From: Spirochaetota bacterium
GTDB lineage: Bacteria; Spirochaetota; GWB1-36-13; JAKPDD01
Length of the DNA: 64,000 bases
Direction of reading: 5' to 3'
Assembly (NCBI GenBank): GCA_029552945.1
Contig: JAKPDD010000017.1
Location: 1 to 64,000 of the forward strand
Shown here: positions 21,572-31,462 of the stretch, one piece after another
Layout of the letters: each line of letters begins with the position of its first letter
How positions within the stretch are numbered: position 1 is the first letter of the stretch
The notes under the pieces: generated by a model
Database searches by the model: none
Told to the model about the DNA's origin: nothing
What the model saw: the letters and a program-made list of their open reading frames with translations, nothing else
Made by a program: the position numbers and the translations under genes

Positions 21572-22474
21572 TTGAATAGTGAGATTATAAGTAAGATAAC
21601 TGAACTTAAAAAAAAGAAGAATGCAATAATACTTGCTCATAATTACCAATCTCCAGATATTCAGGATATTGCTGACTTTATTGGAGACTCTCTTGAGCTT
21701 GCAAGAATATCAAGTCAGGTAAAAGAGGATATTATTATATTTTGTGGTGTGTTTTTTATGGCTGAAACTGCAAACATACTTGCTCCTCATAAAAAGGTTA
21801 TACTTCCAGTTCCAGATGCAGACTGCCCTATGGCTAGAATGGTTGATAAAAGTCTTGTTATAGAGACTAAGAAAAAATATCCTGATGCAACTGTTGTAAC
21901 TTATGTTAATTCTACTGCTGACGTAAAGGCTTTAACTGATATATGCTGTACATCAAGTAATGCAATTAAGGTGGTTAATTCTGTTGAAACTGATAAAATT
22001 ATATTTTTACCAGATAAAAACCTTGGTAGAAATATTGCCAGGTTTGTCCCAAAGGAGTTTATTTTTATTGAAGGATATTGTCCTGTACATAATTTTATAT
22101 ATGAAAATGAGATAAAGAGTGCAAAGGAGAGGTATCCTGATGCTGAGGTTATTATGCACCCTGAGGTAGAACCTCTAATTGCAAGGTATGCTGATAAACT
22201 TCTTAGCACTGGGGGTATGATAAAATATGCAAAGACAGTTAGAAATAGGAAAATGATTATTGTAACAGAGGAGGGGCTTATTTATAGGCTTAGAAAAGAT
22301 GCACCATATAACGAATACTATAATATAGGGAGAGATATTGTCTGCCAGAATATGAAAAAAATAAGGCTTATAGATGTTCTTAATTCACTTGAAAATGAGG
22401 GTCCTGTTATTAAGGTTGATGATGAGATAAGAGTAAAAGCCTATAATTCTATAGAGAGGATGTTGAAATTATAA
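21572..22474 (+). CDS. nadA: Quinolinate synthase A
   Basis: AIILAHNYQSPDIQDIADFIGDSLELAR, CGVFFMAETANILAP, ADCPMARM; TTG start with AGGAG. Confidence 0.95.
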   Translation: MNSEIISKITELKKKKNAIILAHNYQSPDIQDIADFIGDSLELARISSQVKEDIIIFCGVFFMAETANILAPHKKVILPVPDADCPMARMVDKSLVIETKKKYPDATVVTYVNSTADVKALTDICCTSSNAIKVVNSVETDKIIFLPDKNLGRNIARFVPKEFIFIEGYCPVHNFIYENEIKSAKERYPDAEVIMHPEVEPLIARYADKLLSTGGMIKYAKTVRNRKMIIVTEEGLIYRLRKDAPYNEYYNIGRDIVCQNMKKIRLIDVLNSLENEGPVIKVDDEIRVKAYNSIERMLKL

Positions 22475-22863
22475 TTCTGTATAAAATACTTGACATTTTT
22501 TTAACTATTTTTCATATTTTTATAATTGTTTTTAATCTTATAGGTTGGTATTTTAAAAAAACAAGAAAGTTTCATTTTATAAGTATTTTCCTTGTTTTTT
22601 TTTCATGGATTATTCTTGGTTATTTTTATGGTTTTGGGTATTGTTTTCTTACAGACTGGCATTATAGTGTAAGACTTAAACTTGGTAAAAGTATGAGTGA
22701 CTCTTTTATAAGTTTTATTATTAACGATCTTCTTTGTCTTAATGTGTCTGAGAAACTGATTTATTATGTAACATTTATTATTTTTGCGGTTATTTTTGTT
22801 ATTGCACTTTTTAATTTTGTAATGTTTCTTAAATGTAAGAGATGCAATAACTTAAGAGTTTAA
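22468..22863 (+). CDS. DUF2784-like small membrane protein with non-ATG/GTG/TTG start (not in supplied ORF track)
   Basis: Continuous frame ILYKILDIFLTIFHIFIIVFNLIGWYFKKTRKFHFISIFLVFFSWIILGYFYGFGYCFLTDWHYSVRLKLGKSMSDSFISFIINDLLCLNVSEKLIYYVTFIIFAVIFVIALFNFVMFLKCKRCNNLRV*. Candidate starts ATT 22468 or CTG 22477. Confidence 0.65.
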   Translation: MIILYKILDIFLTIFHIFIIVFNLIGWYFKKTRKFHFISIFLVFFSWIILGYFYGFGYCFLTDWHYSVRLKLGKSMSDSFISFIINDLLCLNVSEKLIYYVTFIIFAVIFVIALFNFVMFLKCKRCNNLRV

Positions 22864-22894
22864 AATAAGTTAGCCCCAGTTTCTATTTCTTTTA

Positions 22895-23737
22895 CTATTT
22901 ACAAGAGAATGTTTTTATGTCTACTTTTGTGAATCTAGTTATATTAGTAGTATCCCCTGTCCCAAGTTGCCCATCTCCATTATACCCTGCAGCCCATACA
23001 GTCCCATCGTTTTTGATTATTAATGAATGCCAGTCTCCCATATCAATCATTTTGACATTGGAGGCTACTTGTGTGAAGTTAGGATGAGGATTAGTATCAC
23101 TATTTCCTAAACCAAGTTTACCGTAGTTATTATATCCTGCAGCCCATACAGTCCCATCGTTTTTAAGGATTAAAGAAGAATCTCCTCCTGCAGCAATCAT
23201 TTTGACATTGGAGGCTACTTGTGTGAAGTTAGGATGAGGATTAGTATCACTATTTCCTAAACCAAGTTGACCTAAGTTATTAGCACCTGTAGCCCAGACA
23301 GTCCCATCGTTTTTAAGGATTAATGAGTGATTATTTCCTGCAGCAATCATTTTGACATCGGAAGCTAATTTTATGAATTTACTTGTAGCAGTAATATCCC
23401 CTGCCCCAAGTTGACCTGAGCTATTATCACCTGTAGCCCATACAGTTCCATCGTTTTTAAGTATTAGTGAATGATACCATCCTGCAGCAATCATTTTGAC
23501 ATTGTCATCTACTTTTGTGAATGTAGTTTTACCAGTAGTATTCCCTGTCCCAAGTTGACCTGAGTTATTATATCCTGTAGCCCAGACAGTCCCATCCTTT
23601 CCAAGAATAAGAGAATGAGAGTATCCTGCCGCTATCATAGCAAAGTTTGTTGGAACAAGACAGACATCAGAATTAGGCAACTTACACGATGTAAATAATA
23701 ATAAAAAAAAAGAAAGAATAATTTTTATCATCTTCAT
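22895..23737 (-). CDS. RCC1-repeat lipoprotein (5 repeats)
   Basis: Five MIAAGxxHSLILKNDGTVWATGxNxxGQLG units; lipobox LLFTSC. Confidence 0.88.
   Translation of the reverse strand: MKMIKIILSFFLLLFTSCKLPNSDVCLVPTNFAMIAAGYSHSLILGKDGTVWATGYNNSGQLGTGNTTGKTTFTKVDDNVKMIAAGWYHSLILKNDGTVWATGDNSSGQLGAGDITATSKFIKLASDVKMIAAGNNHSLILKNDGTVWATGANNLGQLGLGNSDTNPHPNFTQVASNVKMIAAGGDSSLILKNDGTVWAAGYNNYGKLGLGNSDTNPHPNFTQVASNVKMIDMGDWHSLIIKNDGTVWAAGYNGDGQLGTGDTTNITRFTKVDIKTFSCK
23044..23268 (-). repeat. 75-nt perfect repeat at 150-bp offset within RCC1 gene
   Basis: CAATCATTTTGACATTGGAGGCTACTTGTGTGAAGTTAGGATGAGGATTAGTATCACTATTTCCTAAACCAAGTT at 23044-23118 and 23194-23268. Confidence 0.95.
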
Positions 23738-23927
23738 CTTTTTATTCCTTCTATTTTTTATGTTTTAAAAAATTAACAAAAATTTTTTAAAATAAAATTT
23801 TAATATTAAACAAATCCAAATATAAAATTAAGTTTGGAAAAATAAGATTTATATAGTAAACAATTTAATAATTTTAGAGTTGAGTTTACAAAATTTTAAC
23901 TTTTTTTAATCATGATCCATTATTGGA

Positions 23928-25904
23928 TTAGGTCATTTGATACTCTTTTTTTATTTTAAAAATAAGGTCTCTTACTTTTGCTGCCTCCTCAAACATAAGA
24001 CTTTTACTGTATTCATACATCATTTCTTCAAGTTTTTTAAGATATTTTATCCTCTCCTCTTTAATATCAAGCTCATATTTATCTGAAAGTATTTCAAGTT
24101 CATCCTTTTCCTCTTTTTTTATTTTTCTTTCAAGTATATCTATTATATCTTTCTGTATTGTCTGTGGAACAATATTGTTTCTTTTATTGAACTCTATCTG
24201 TTTTTCTCTCCTTTTTTGTGTTATTTCGATTGCTTCTTTCATTGCGTCAGATATTCTGTCAGCATACATTATTACAGTGCCGTTTACATTTCTTGCAGCT
24301 CTTCCTATTATTTGGATTAATGACCTTGTTGATCTTAGGAAACCAACTTTATCAGCGTCAATTATTATAACAAGTGATACTTCAGGTAGGTCAAGCCCCT
24401 CTCTAAGTAGGTTTATACCAACAAGTACATCGAAACTGCCTTTTCTTAAGTCTCTTAGTATTTCAACTCTCTCAACTGTCTCAACCTCAGAGTGTATATA
24501 TCTTGCTTTAACCCCATTTTCACATAAATATTTTGTAAGTTCTTCAGCCATTTTTTTTGTAAGTGTAGTAATTAAAACCCTTTCATTTCTATCAATCCTC
24601 TTTTTTATTTCATTAAATATATCATCTACCTGCCCTTCAGATGGCTTTACTATAACATCAGGATCAATAAGTCCTGTTGGTCTTATTATCTGTTCAACTA
24701 TCTGACTTGATAAACTTATTTCATAGTCACCAGGAGTAGCAGATACAAAAACAAATTGTGGGATAATCTCTATAAACTCTTCAAACTTTAATGGTCTGTT
24801 ATCAAAAGCAGCTGGCAATCTAAACCCATAATCAACAAGGTTCTGTTTTCTGTATCTGTCCCCTTCATACATTGCTCTTACCTGGGGTAGTGTTATGTGT
24901 GATTCGTCAATAAAACATATAAACTCTTTTGGGAAATAGTCTATAAGAGTGTAAGGTCTTTCACCTGGTTTTCTTCCAGAAAGAAAACGAGAATAATTTT
25001 CTATGCCTTTACAGTATCCTATCTCCTCAAGCATTTCTATATCATAGTTTACTCTTGATATAAGCCTTTGAGCCTCAAGGTTTTTGCCTTGAGATTTGAA
25101 AAATTCAACTCTTTCTTTCAGTTCCTCTCTTATCTGTTCAACAATTTTTTTTATCCTTTCTTTCTTTGTTACAAAGTGTTTCGCAGGATATATTATTGTT
25201 CTCTCCAATGTTTCGATTATTTGATTTGTTATAGGGTCAAGTTTTTTTATTTTTTCTATTGTATCATCAAACATTTCTATTCTTAGATAGTGTCGTGAAT
25301 ATGATGGAAATATATCTATAATATCACCCATTATTCTAAAAGTACCGTGGGTTAATACATCGCTTCTTTCATACTGGATTTCTACCAGTTGTTTTATAAA
25401 ATCGGTCCTTTCTATTGCCATACCTGTTTTTATAAATATTGTAAGGTCTTTATAGTCATCGGGTGATCCTAATCCATAAATTGAAGATACTGTTGCAACT
25501 ATTATTACATCTCTCCTGTCAATTAGAGAGGCTGTTGCTGATATTCTTAATCTCTCAATCTCTTCGTTTATTGATGCATCCTTTTCTATGTAAAGGTCTT
25601 TTGTGGGGACATAGGCTTCAGGCTGATAATAATCATAGTAACTTACAAAGTATTCTACAGCATTGCTTGGGAAAAATTCTTTAAATTCTCTGTATAGTTG
25701 GGCTGCAAGTGTTTTATTGTGTGATAAAATTAGTGCTGGTCTTTGAATCTCCTCAATAACTTTTGCCATTGTAAAAGTTTTACCACTTCCTGTTATTCCT
25801 AAGAGTGTCTGGAACCTGTTTTTGTTTTTTATGCTTTCAACAAGCCTTTTAATTGCTTGTTCTTGATCACCTTTTGATTTGTATTTATCACTTATTCTAA
25901 ACAT
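23928..25904 (-). CDS. uvrB: Excinuclease ABC subunit B
   Basis: LLGITGSGKTFTMAKVI, YYDYYQPEAYVP, INLLREGLDLPEVSLV, C-terminal UVR motif. Confidence 0.97.
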   Translation of the reverse strand: MFRISDKYKSKGDQEQAIKRLVESIKNKNRFQTLLGITGSGKTFTMAKVIEEIQRPALILSHNKTLAAQLYREFKEFFPSNAVEYFVSYYDYYQPEAYVPTKDLYIEKDASINEEIERLRISATASLIDRRDVIIVATVSSIYGLGSPDDYKDLTIFIKTGMAIERTDFIKQLVEIQYERSDVLTHGTFRIMGDIIDIFPSYSRHYLRIEMFDDTIEKIKKLDPITNQIIETLERTIIYPAKHFVTKKERIKKIVEQIREELKERVEFFKSQGKNLEAQRLISRVNYDIEMLEEIGYCKGIENYSRFLSGRKPGERPYTLIDYFPKEFICFIDESHITLPQVRAMYEGDRYRKQNLVDYGFRLPAAFDNRPLKFEEFIEIIPQFVFVSATPGDYEISLSSQIVEQIIRPTGLIDPDVIVKPSEGQVDDIFNEIKKRIDRNERVLITTLTKKMAEELTKYLCENGVKARYIHSEVETVERVEILRDLRKGSFDVLVGINLLREGLDLPEVSLVIIIDADKVGFLRSTRSLIQIIGRAARNVNGTVIMYADRISDAMKEAIEITQKRREKQIEFNKRNNIVPQTIQKDIIDILERKIKKEEKDELEILSDKYELDIKEERIKYLKKLEEMMYEYSKSLMFEEAAKVRDLIFKIKKEYQMT

Positions 25905-26034
25905 ATTTTTTTATTTGTGGATAAATTTTTTATAAAATTTATTATAATTTATTTTATTATAAATAAAAACATTTTAATTTTTCAATAAATGATTACCGAA
26001 AATAATTTATACAAAGTGTTGATGAGTTAAAACT

Positions 26035-27030
26035 GTGAAAAAAATAATTTTCTTAACATTCTTAATGTTTTTTATTGTTATATTTGCTTATTCTGAAGAG
26101 GAACAGATTACATTTGAAAAGCCTGAACCTTATACTGATTATGAGTTTGAGGAACTTCAGAGGACTTATCTTAAAAGTAGAAAAATAAAATTATCGTCAC
26201 TTGAAAAATTGCCTCTTAATCAATATCCTGAAGAGTTTATACTTGAGCTTATAAATATGATAAAGTCTGATATAAGAAAAGATATGTATAAAGAGTTTTC
26301 TAAATATAAAAAAGAATTACTTAATTTAAAACCATCCATATCTAATGAAAGTAAAGTAATTACCAAAAAAGAGGAAGAAAAAAATGAGCTTTTTGATACA
26401 AGTAAAATAATTACGTATAATCAAGAAAAACAAAAGATTGAAATAAGGACTGAAAAGAAGGAAAAACAGGATGATAAAGAGATAAAAGTAGACAATATAG
26501 AGCAAAAAAAAGAAAAAGATGTTTCTACTCCTGATAAAATAAAAACTAAAGAGGTTTCTAACTTAAAAGATACAAAAACAAAAGATGTAAAAACAGAAAA
26601 AGACAAAAAATTGAACTTAAAAGAAAGAGTAGAAACAACAAATGATGATAAGAAAAAAGATTTTTCTAAAGAAAATATTATTACTGCTTTTTCTATAAAC
26701 GGTGATGATCCTTTTATAGGTATAAATTATCTTTCAAAGACTCCAGTTAAAATAAAGATAAAATATAGTAGTGTTGTTAAATATGTTGATATAGCTTTTT
26801 ATGTGAAAAATATAACAGACAATATGATATATCTTGTAAAAAGTTTTCCTTTGTCAGAGGCTAAAGAGACATACTCTTTTATATGGGAATCACCTTCAAT
26901 ACCTTTTGGAAAATATAAACCTTATATAGAAGTGAAATTTTATGACTCTAAAAAGAATATTATCTCAACGACTTCACAATACTGGGGAAATAGTTCTTCA
27001 AACAATATATATGTTATATTTAAAAATTAA
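26035..27030 (+). CDS. Exported hypothetical protein with Lys/Glu-rich linker
   Basis: GTG start; signal peptide MKKIIFLTFLMFFIVIFAYS; low-complexity middle; structured C-terminus. Confidence 0.65.
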   Translation: MKKIIFLTFLMFFIVIFAYSEEEQITFEKPEPYTDYEFEELQRTYLKSRKIKLSSLEKLPLNQYPEEFILELINMIKSDIRKDMYKEFSKYKKELLNLKPSISNESKVITKKEEEKNELFDTSKIITYNQEKQKIEIRTEKKEKQDDKEIKVDNIEQKKEKDVSTPDKIKTKEVSNLKDTKTKDVKTEKDKKLNLKERVETTNDDKKKDFSKENIITAFSINGDDPFIGINYLSKTPVKIKIKYSSVVKYVDIAFYVKNITDNMIYLVKSFPLSEAKETYSFIWESPSIPFGKYKPYIEVKFYDSKKNIISTTSQYWGNSSSNNIYVIFKN

Positions 27031-28200
27031 ATGAACTTCTTTAAAGTATTATTGGAATCTTGTTCAATAGAGGATGGATTTTCAAAATTATATGAATATG
27101 TTTATGAGAATTATGGTTTTAATATAATAAGATTTTATATATTATCAAAAAACAGTTTTTTATCACCTATATTTGTAAGAGGTGGAACAAAATTAGGGCA
27201 TCTTTCAATTACAGAAGAAAACAGTCTTGTTGTTAGGTCATATATTGATAATAGAGAGATTATTGTAAGGGAAAATGATGAGGAATATAAAAAAAATAAG
27301 CTTCTTACTTTAAATAACGTAAAGTTTTTTATTGCAGTACCATTTAATCAGCAGGGTGTTATTACTATTGAGTCTAGTAGTAAACTAAATATAGAAGAGA
27401 TGAAAATAAAAGAATTAATTTATTTTATAAAAATTGGTGGCAATATTATTTTAAATCTATTTTTTAAAAAAACTGTTTTAGAAAGTGAGATTGAAGAATA
27501 TTCAAAAAAAATAATTTCTGAAGTTGAGAAATCAAACAAATTAACTACTTTAGGTAAACTTGCAAGTTCCATAGTTCATGAAATAAAAAATCCTCTTACT
27601 ACTATTAATGTCTTGATAAATCAACTTATTGAAGAAAATAAAGATTCTTCTATTTATACTGACCTTACAGTAATTAAAGACGAGGTTGAGAGAATAAACA
27701 GGCTTTTAAAAGAGTTTTTACTTTTTGCAAAACCCAGAGAACCCAGGAAAGAGTTGGTTAATGTTGAACAATTCTTGAAAGATATTCATGTTATTATAAG
27801 ACCATTTATATCACAAAAAAGCATAAATTTTCTTACTAAAACAAATATAGAAAATATCCTGGTTGATAAAGACCAGTTAAAACAGATTCTTTTAAACCTT
27901 ATTTTAAACTCTGTAGAGGCTATAAAAAATAATGGTAGTATAAAAATAAGTTTTGATAAAAAGATTTATTCTGACAAAAAATATTTTGTTATTACTGTAG
28001 AAGATACTGGGCCTGGAATAGATGAGGAGAAAATACCCTATATTTTTGAGCCTTTTTTCAATGAAAACAGTAGTAGTACAGGACTTGGTCTTTCAATAGT
28101 TAATAGATTGGTTCAAAATAATGGTGGTTTTATAGAGTTTAATAATCTGCTTTATGGTGGGGCATGTTTTAATATTTATTTCCCTTTTGATCAGGTTTAA
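27031..28200 (+). CDS. Sensor histidine kinase
   Basis: H-box SSIVHEIKNPLTTINVL; N-box LILNSVEAIKNNG; G-boxes EDTGPGIDEE and STGLGLSIV. Confidence 0.92.
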   Translation: MNFFKVLLESCSIEDGFSKLYEYVYENYGFNIIRFYILSKNSFLSPIFVRGGTKLGHLSITEENSLVVRSYIDNREIIVRENDEEYKKNKLLTLNNVKFFIAVPFNQQGVITIESSSKLNIEEMKIKELIYFIKIGGNIILNLFFKKTVLESEIEEYSKKIISEVEKSNKLTTLGKLASSIVHEIKNPLTTINVLINQLIEENKDSSIYTDLTVIKDEVERINRLLKEFLLFAKPREPRKELVNVEQFLKDIHVIIRPFISQKSINFLTKTNIENILVDKDQLKQILLNLILNSVEAIKNNGSIKISFDKKIYSDKKYFVITVEDTGPGIDEEKIPYIFEPFFNENSSSTGLGLSIVNRLVQNNGGFIEFNNLLYGGACFNIYFPFDQV

Positions 28201-28286
28201 TTAAATTTTAAATTAAAATTTTTGATTAAAAATTATTTCAAAATTTTGTTTAAATTTTTTAAAAAATTAGTATTCAAGAGGAATTT

Positions 28287-31013
28287 ATGCTAAAAAAACT
28301 TTTAATAAATGGTTTTAAATCATTTGCTTATAAGACTGTAATAGATTTTTCTAATGGGATTAATATAATAGTAGGGCCTAATGGTTGTGGAAAGTCTAAC
28401 ATAATAGATGCTATAAGGTGGGTTCTTGGTGAGCAGGGTACAAAAATGTTAAGAGCATCTTCAGGGACTGATGTTATTTTTGGGGGGAGTGATGCTGCAC
28501 CACCTGCTTCTTATGCTGAAGTAAGTATTATTATAGATAATTCTGCCAAAATACTTAATGTTGATTTTGATGATGTTGTGGTAACAAGAAAACTATTTAG
28601 ATCTGGTGAGTCTTATTTTTATATAAATAAGAGAGAGGTAAGACTTAAGGATATACATAACCTTTTTTTCGATACTGGTCTTGGAAAAGGTTCATATTCT
28701 ATTATTCAGCAGGGGCAGATAGATGCTATATTATCAAGTAATCCAGCTGAAAGGAGAGCAATATTTGAAGAGGCTGCAGGAATTGTTTCATCAAAAAAAC
28801 TTATAAATGAGACTCTTTCTAAACTTGAAAAGACTAGCGAAAACCTGTTAAGGCTTGAAGATATTATTAGTGAAGTTCAAAAAAATCTTTTTATATTGAA
28901 AGAGCAGGCTGATAAAGCAAAGCTGTATAAAAGTATTGAAAAAAGTATAAATGATATAGAAAAGTCTATCTTTTTTTCTGAGTATAATAATATTAAAAAT
29001 GAATATAATTCCTTAAAAAATCTTGAAATCACACTTGAAAATGAAATTGAAAGCATTAAAATTAGTATTGCTAATATTGAGCATAATATTGATAATATTA
29101 TAGATAATATTTCTGATTATGAGGCTAAAATTTCTGTATTAAGAAATGAAGAGAAAAGGCTTGAAATAGAAGAGTATAAGTTAGGTGAAAAGATAAATAT
29201 ATTAAGAGGTGAGGACCAGAGGTTAAGAAAAGAGTTTGAAAAATGTAATATATCTAAAGAAAAATTGTTAGCTAAAATTAAAGATACAGAGAAAATACTC
29301 TCTTATATGGAAAATGAACTTAATAATATTAATACTTCTATAAAAGAGTATGAACAAAAGGATCAGGAGTTTTTTTCCAGTATACTTGAGATAGAATCAT
29401 ACATAAACCTAACATTAAAGTCTTTGGAAAATTTAAAAAATGAAAATAAGTCAATAAATGAGCAGATAAATAGTATTTTATCTAATCAATCATTAATATT
29501 GAAGGATCTTTTTAAGAGACTTGAGGATAATAAAGATATAATTGTAAGTAGTTTAAAGGGTAAAAAGGATGCTGTCAATAAAGTATCAAATTATATAAAT
29601 AAGCTTAATATTATATTTTCTTACGATAGTCTTGAATCTAAAAAGAGTGAAGTTATTGAATTATTAAACCTGCTTAAAAAAGAGTTTGAGATTTATAATA
29701 TTGAAATACAGAAGGTTTTTTCAATATTTGAAGAGGCAAATATAATGATTCTTGATGAATATGCTAATCGTGTTAACTTATTAAGGGATACTTATACTAA
29801 AAACCTTAATAGTATTCAAAACCTGGAAGATGATATAAATAAGAGTAAGTCTTCAAAAGATAAAATAACTGAACTTAAAAATCAAAATTATTTGAACCTT
29901 ACAAGGACTAAAGATAAATATATTAATATGCTTTCTGAGATTGATAGAGTTAAAAAAGAGTATAATGAACTTAATAATAGTCTTAAGGATATTGAAAACA
30001 ATTTACTGGAAATTCAAAATAATATTGAAGAAATAGAGTCTCAGGTTTTTTCGGTTATTGATTCCTATGAAGCTGTTAAAGAAAAGTTATCAAAAATACA
30101 GAAAGAAAAAAAAGAACATGAAAACAAGACTTTGAAAATGAGTGATGAGTTAAGAAGGTTTGAAAAGGAAAAAAGTGTTTTTTCCGAAAAATTATCCAGT
30201 GCTTATGAGAGAAAAAATAAGCTTAATTTAAAATTAAGTGAAGTTACAACTAAAAAGAATATTTTACAATCACAATTTTTTGAAAAATATGGGGAAAATA
30301 TTGATTCTATTAATTCAGATATAGTGATAAAAGATTATGATAATTTAAAATTGCAATTGATAGAACTTAAAAAAAAGCAACAGGAGTTATGGCCTGTTAA
30401 TCTTCTTGCAATAGATGAGTATGAGGAGGTTAATAAGCGATATGAGTATCTTAATAACAATAAGAATGATATTTTGAAAGCTAAAAGAGACCTTGAGACT
30501 ATTATAGAAGAGACAAATAAAAAAATGAGAGATGAGTTTTTAAAAAGTTTTGAGCAGATACGAAAAAACCTTGAATATACATTTAAAAGAGCTTTTGGTG
30601 GAGGTGAGTGTATAATAGAGATACAGGATAGGAATGATATTCTTAATTCTGGCATTGAGATTATTGCAAGGCCACCAGGTAAAAAACTAAAAAATATAAA
30701 TTTACTTTCGGGGGGAGAAAGGTCTATGATTGCTCTCTCGATAATATTTGCTATATTTATGAGAAAAATATCTCCCTTCTGTCTATTGGATGAAGTTGAT
30801 GCAGCACTTGATGAGGCAAATGTGAAAAGATTTATAACTCTTGTTGAAGACTTTAGTAAAAACACACAGTTTATTATTATAACACATAACAGGATAACTG
30901 CCCAACATGGGGATGTTTTCTTTGGTGTTACTATGCAGGACCCTGGAATTACTAAAGTTTTTTCCTTTAAACCCGATTATTTAGAAGATACAATAAAAGA
31001 AGGTATATATTAA
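28287..31013 (+). CDS. smc: Chromosome segregation ATPase SMC, short form (908 aa)
   Basis: Walker A GPNGCGKSNIIDAIRWVLGEQ; signature LLSGGERSMIALSIIFAIF; Walker B CLLDEVDAALDE. Confidence 0.93.
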   Translation: MLKKLLINGFKSFAYKTVIDFSNGINIIVGPNGCGKSNIIDAIRWVLGEQGTKMLRASSGTDVIFGGSDAAPPASYAEVSIIIDNSAKILNVDFDDVVVTRKLFRSGESYFYINKREVRLKDIHNLFFDTGLGKGSYSIIQQGQIDAILSSNPAERRAIFEEAAGIVSSKKLINETLSKLEKTSENLLRLEDIISEVQKNLFILKEQADKAKLYKSIEKSINDIEKSIFFSEYNNIKNEYNSLKNLEITLENEIESIKISIANIEHNIDNIIDNISDYEAKISVLRNEEKRLEIEEYKLGEKINILRGEDQRLRKEFEKCNISKEKLLAKIKDTEKILSYMENELNNINTSIKEYEQKDQEFFSSILEIESYINLTLKSLENLKNENKSINEQINSILSNQSLILKDLFKRLEDNKDIIVSSLKGKKDAVNKVSNYINKLNIIFSYDSLESKKSEVIELLNLLKKEFEIYNIEIQKVFSIFEEANIMILDEYANRVNLLRDTYTKNLNSIQNLEDDINKSKSSKDKITELKNQNYLNLTRTKDKYINMLSEIDRVKKEYNELNNSLKDIENNLLEIQNNIEEIESQVFSVIDSYEAVKEKLSKIQKEKKEHENKTLKMSDELRRFEKEKSVFSEKLSSAYERKNKLNLKLSEVTTKKNILQSQFFEKYGENIDSINSDIVIKDYDNLKLQLIELKKKQQELWPVNLLAIDEYEEVNKRYEYLNNNKNDILKAKRDLETIIEETNKKMRDEFLKSFEQIRKNLEYTFKRAFGGGECIIEIQDRNDILNSGIEIIARPPGKKLKNINLLSGGERSMIALSIIFAIFMRKISPFCLLDEVDAALDEANVKRFITLVEDFSKNTQFIIITHNRITAQHGDVFFGVTMQDPGITKVFSFKPDYLEDTIKEGIY

Positions 31014-31351
31014 TGTTTGATTTGTTTATTAAAGCACTTAGAGAGCAGAAAGCTATATTAATAACTGTAATAGTAGGTTTATTTATACTTGGACTTGTTT
31101 TAGGCTTATTTAGGAAAGAGAAGATTAAGGTAAGGGAAATTGATCCTACTATAATTTATAGAGAAGAGGTTTTATCAAAAATTAAAAATGAGGAGAATAT
31201 TAAACCAGAGAGTATAGAGGATATAATTAAAGATGATACAAATAAAGAGAATAAAAGTGATAATATAATAAATGAAAGCAAAAAAGAGGAAACAAAAACA
31301 GATGATCTAAAGATAGAAAAAACACCTATGGATGAACTTATAGAAAAATAA
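31013..31351 (+). CDS. Small single-TM hypothetical protein
   Basis: ATG overlaps smc stop (TAATG); TM ILITVIVGLFILGLVLGLF. Confidence 0.6.
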   Translation: MFDLFIKALREQKAILITVIVGLFILGLVLGLFRKEKIKVREIDPTIIYREEVLSKIKNEENIKPESIEDIIKDDTNKENKSDNIINESKKEETKTDDLKIEKTPMDELIEK

Positions 31352-31462
31352 TAATTAAGTTTATAAGTCTTTAACTTTATAATTTTAGTAAAAAAATTAA
31401 TTCAAAATTTAAAAAATAAAATTTTAATCCCCCTTATTTGATTTATAGTGGGAGTTTATTAC

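Noticed and set aside
25916-25924. Perfect DnaA box TGTGGATAA upstream of uvrB next to AT-rich DNA
   Set aside because: A single 9-mer; roughly one is expected by chance in 64 kb on two strands at this composition; no cluster, no dnaA/dnaN, so no origin claim.
26300-26700. Lys/Glu-rich segment as a possible repeat array
   Set aside because: Low-complexity charged linker in an exported protein; no periodic DNA repeat.
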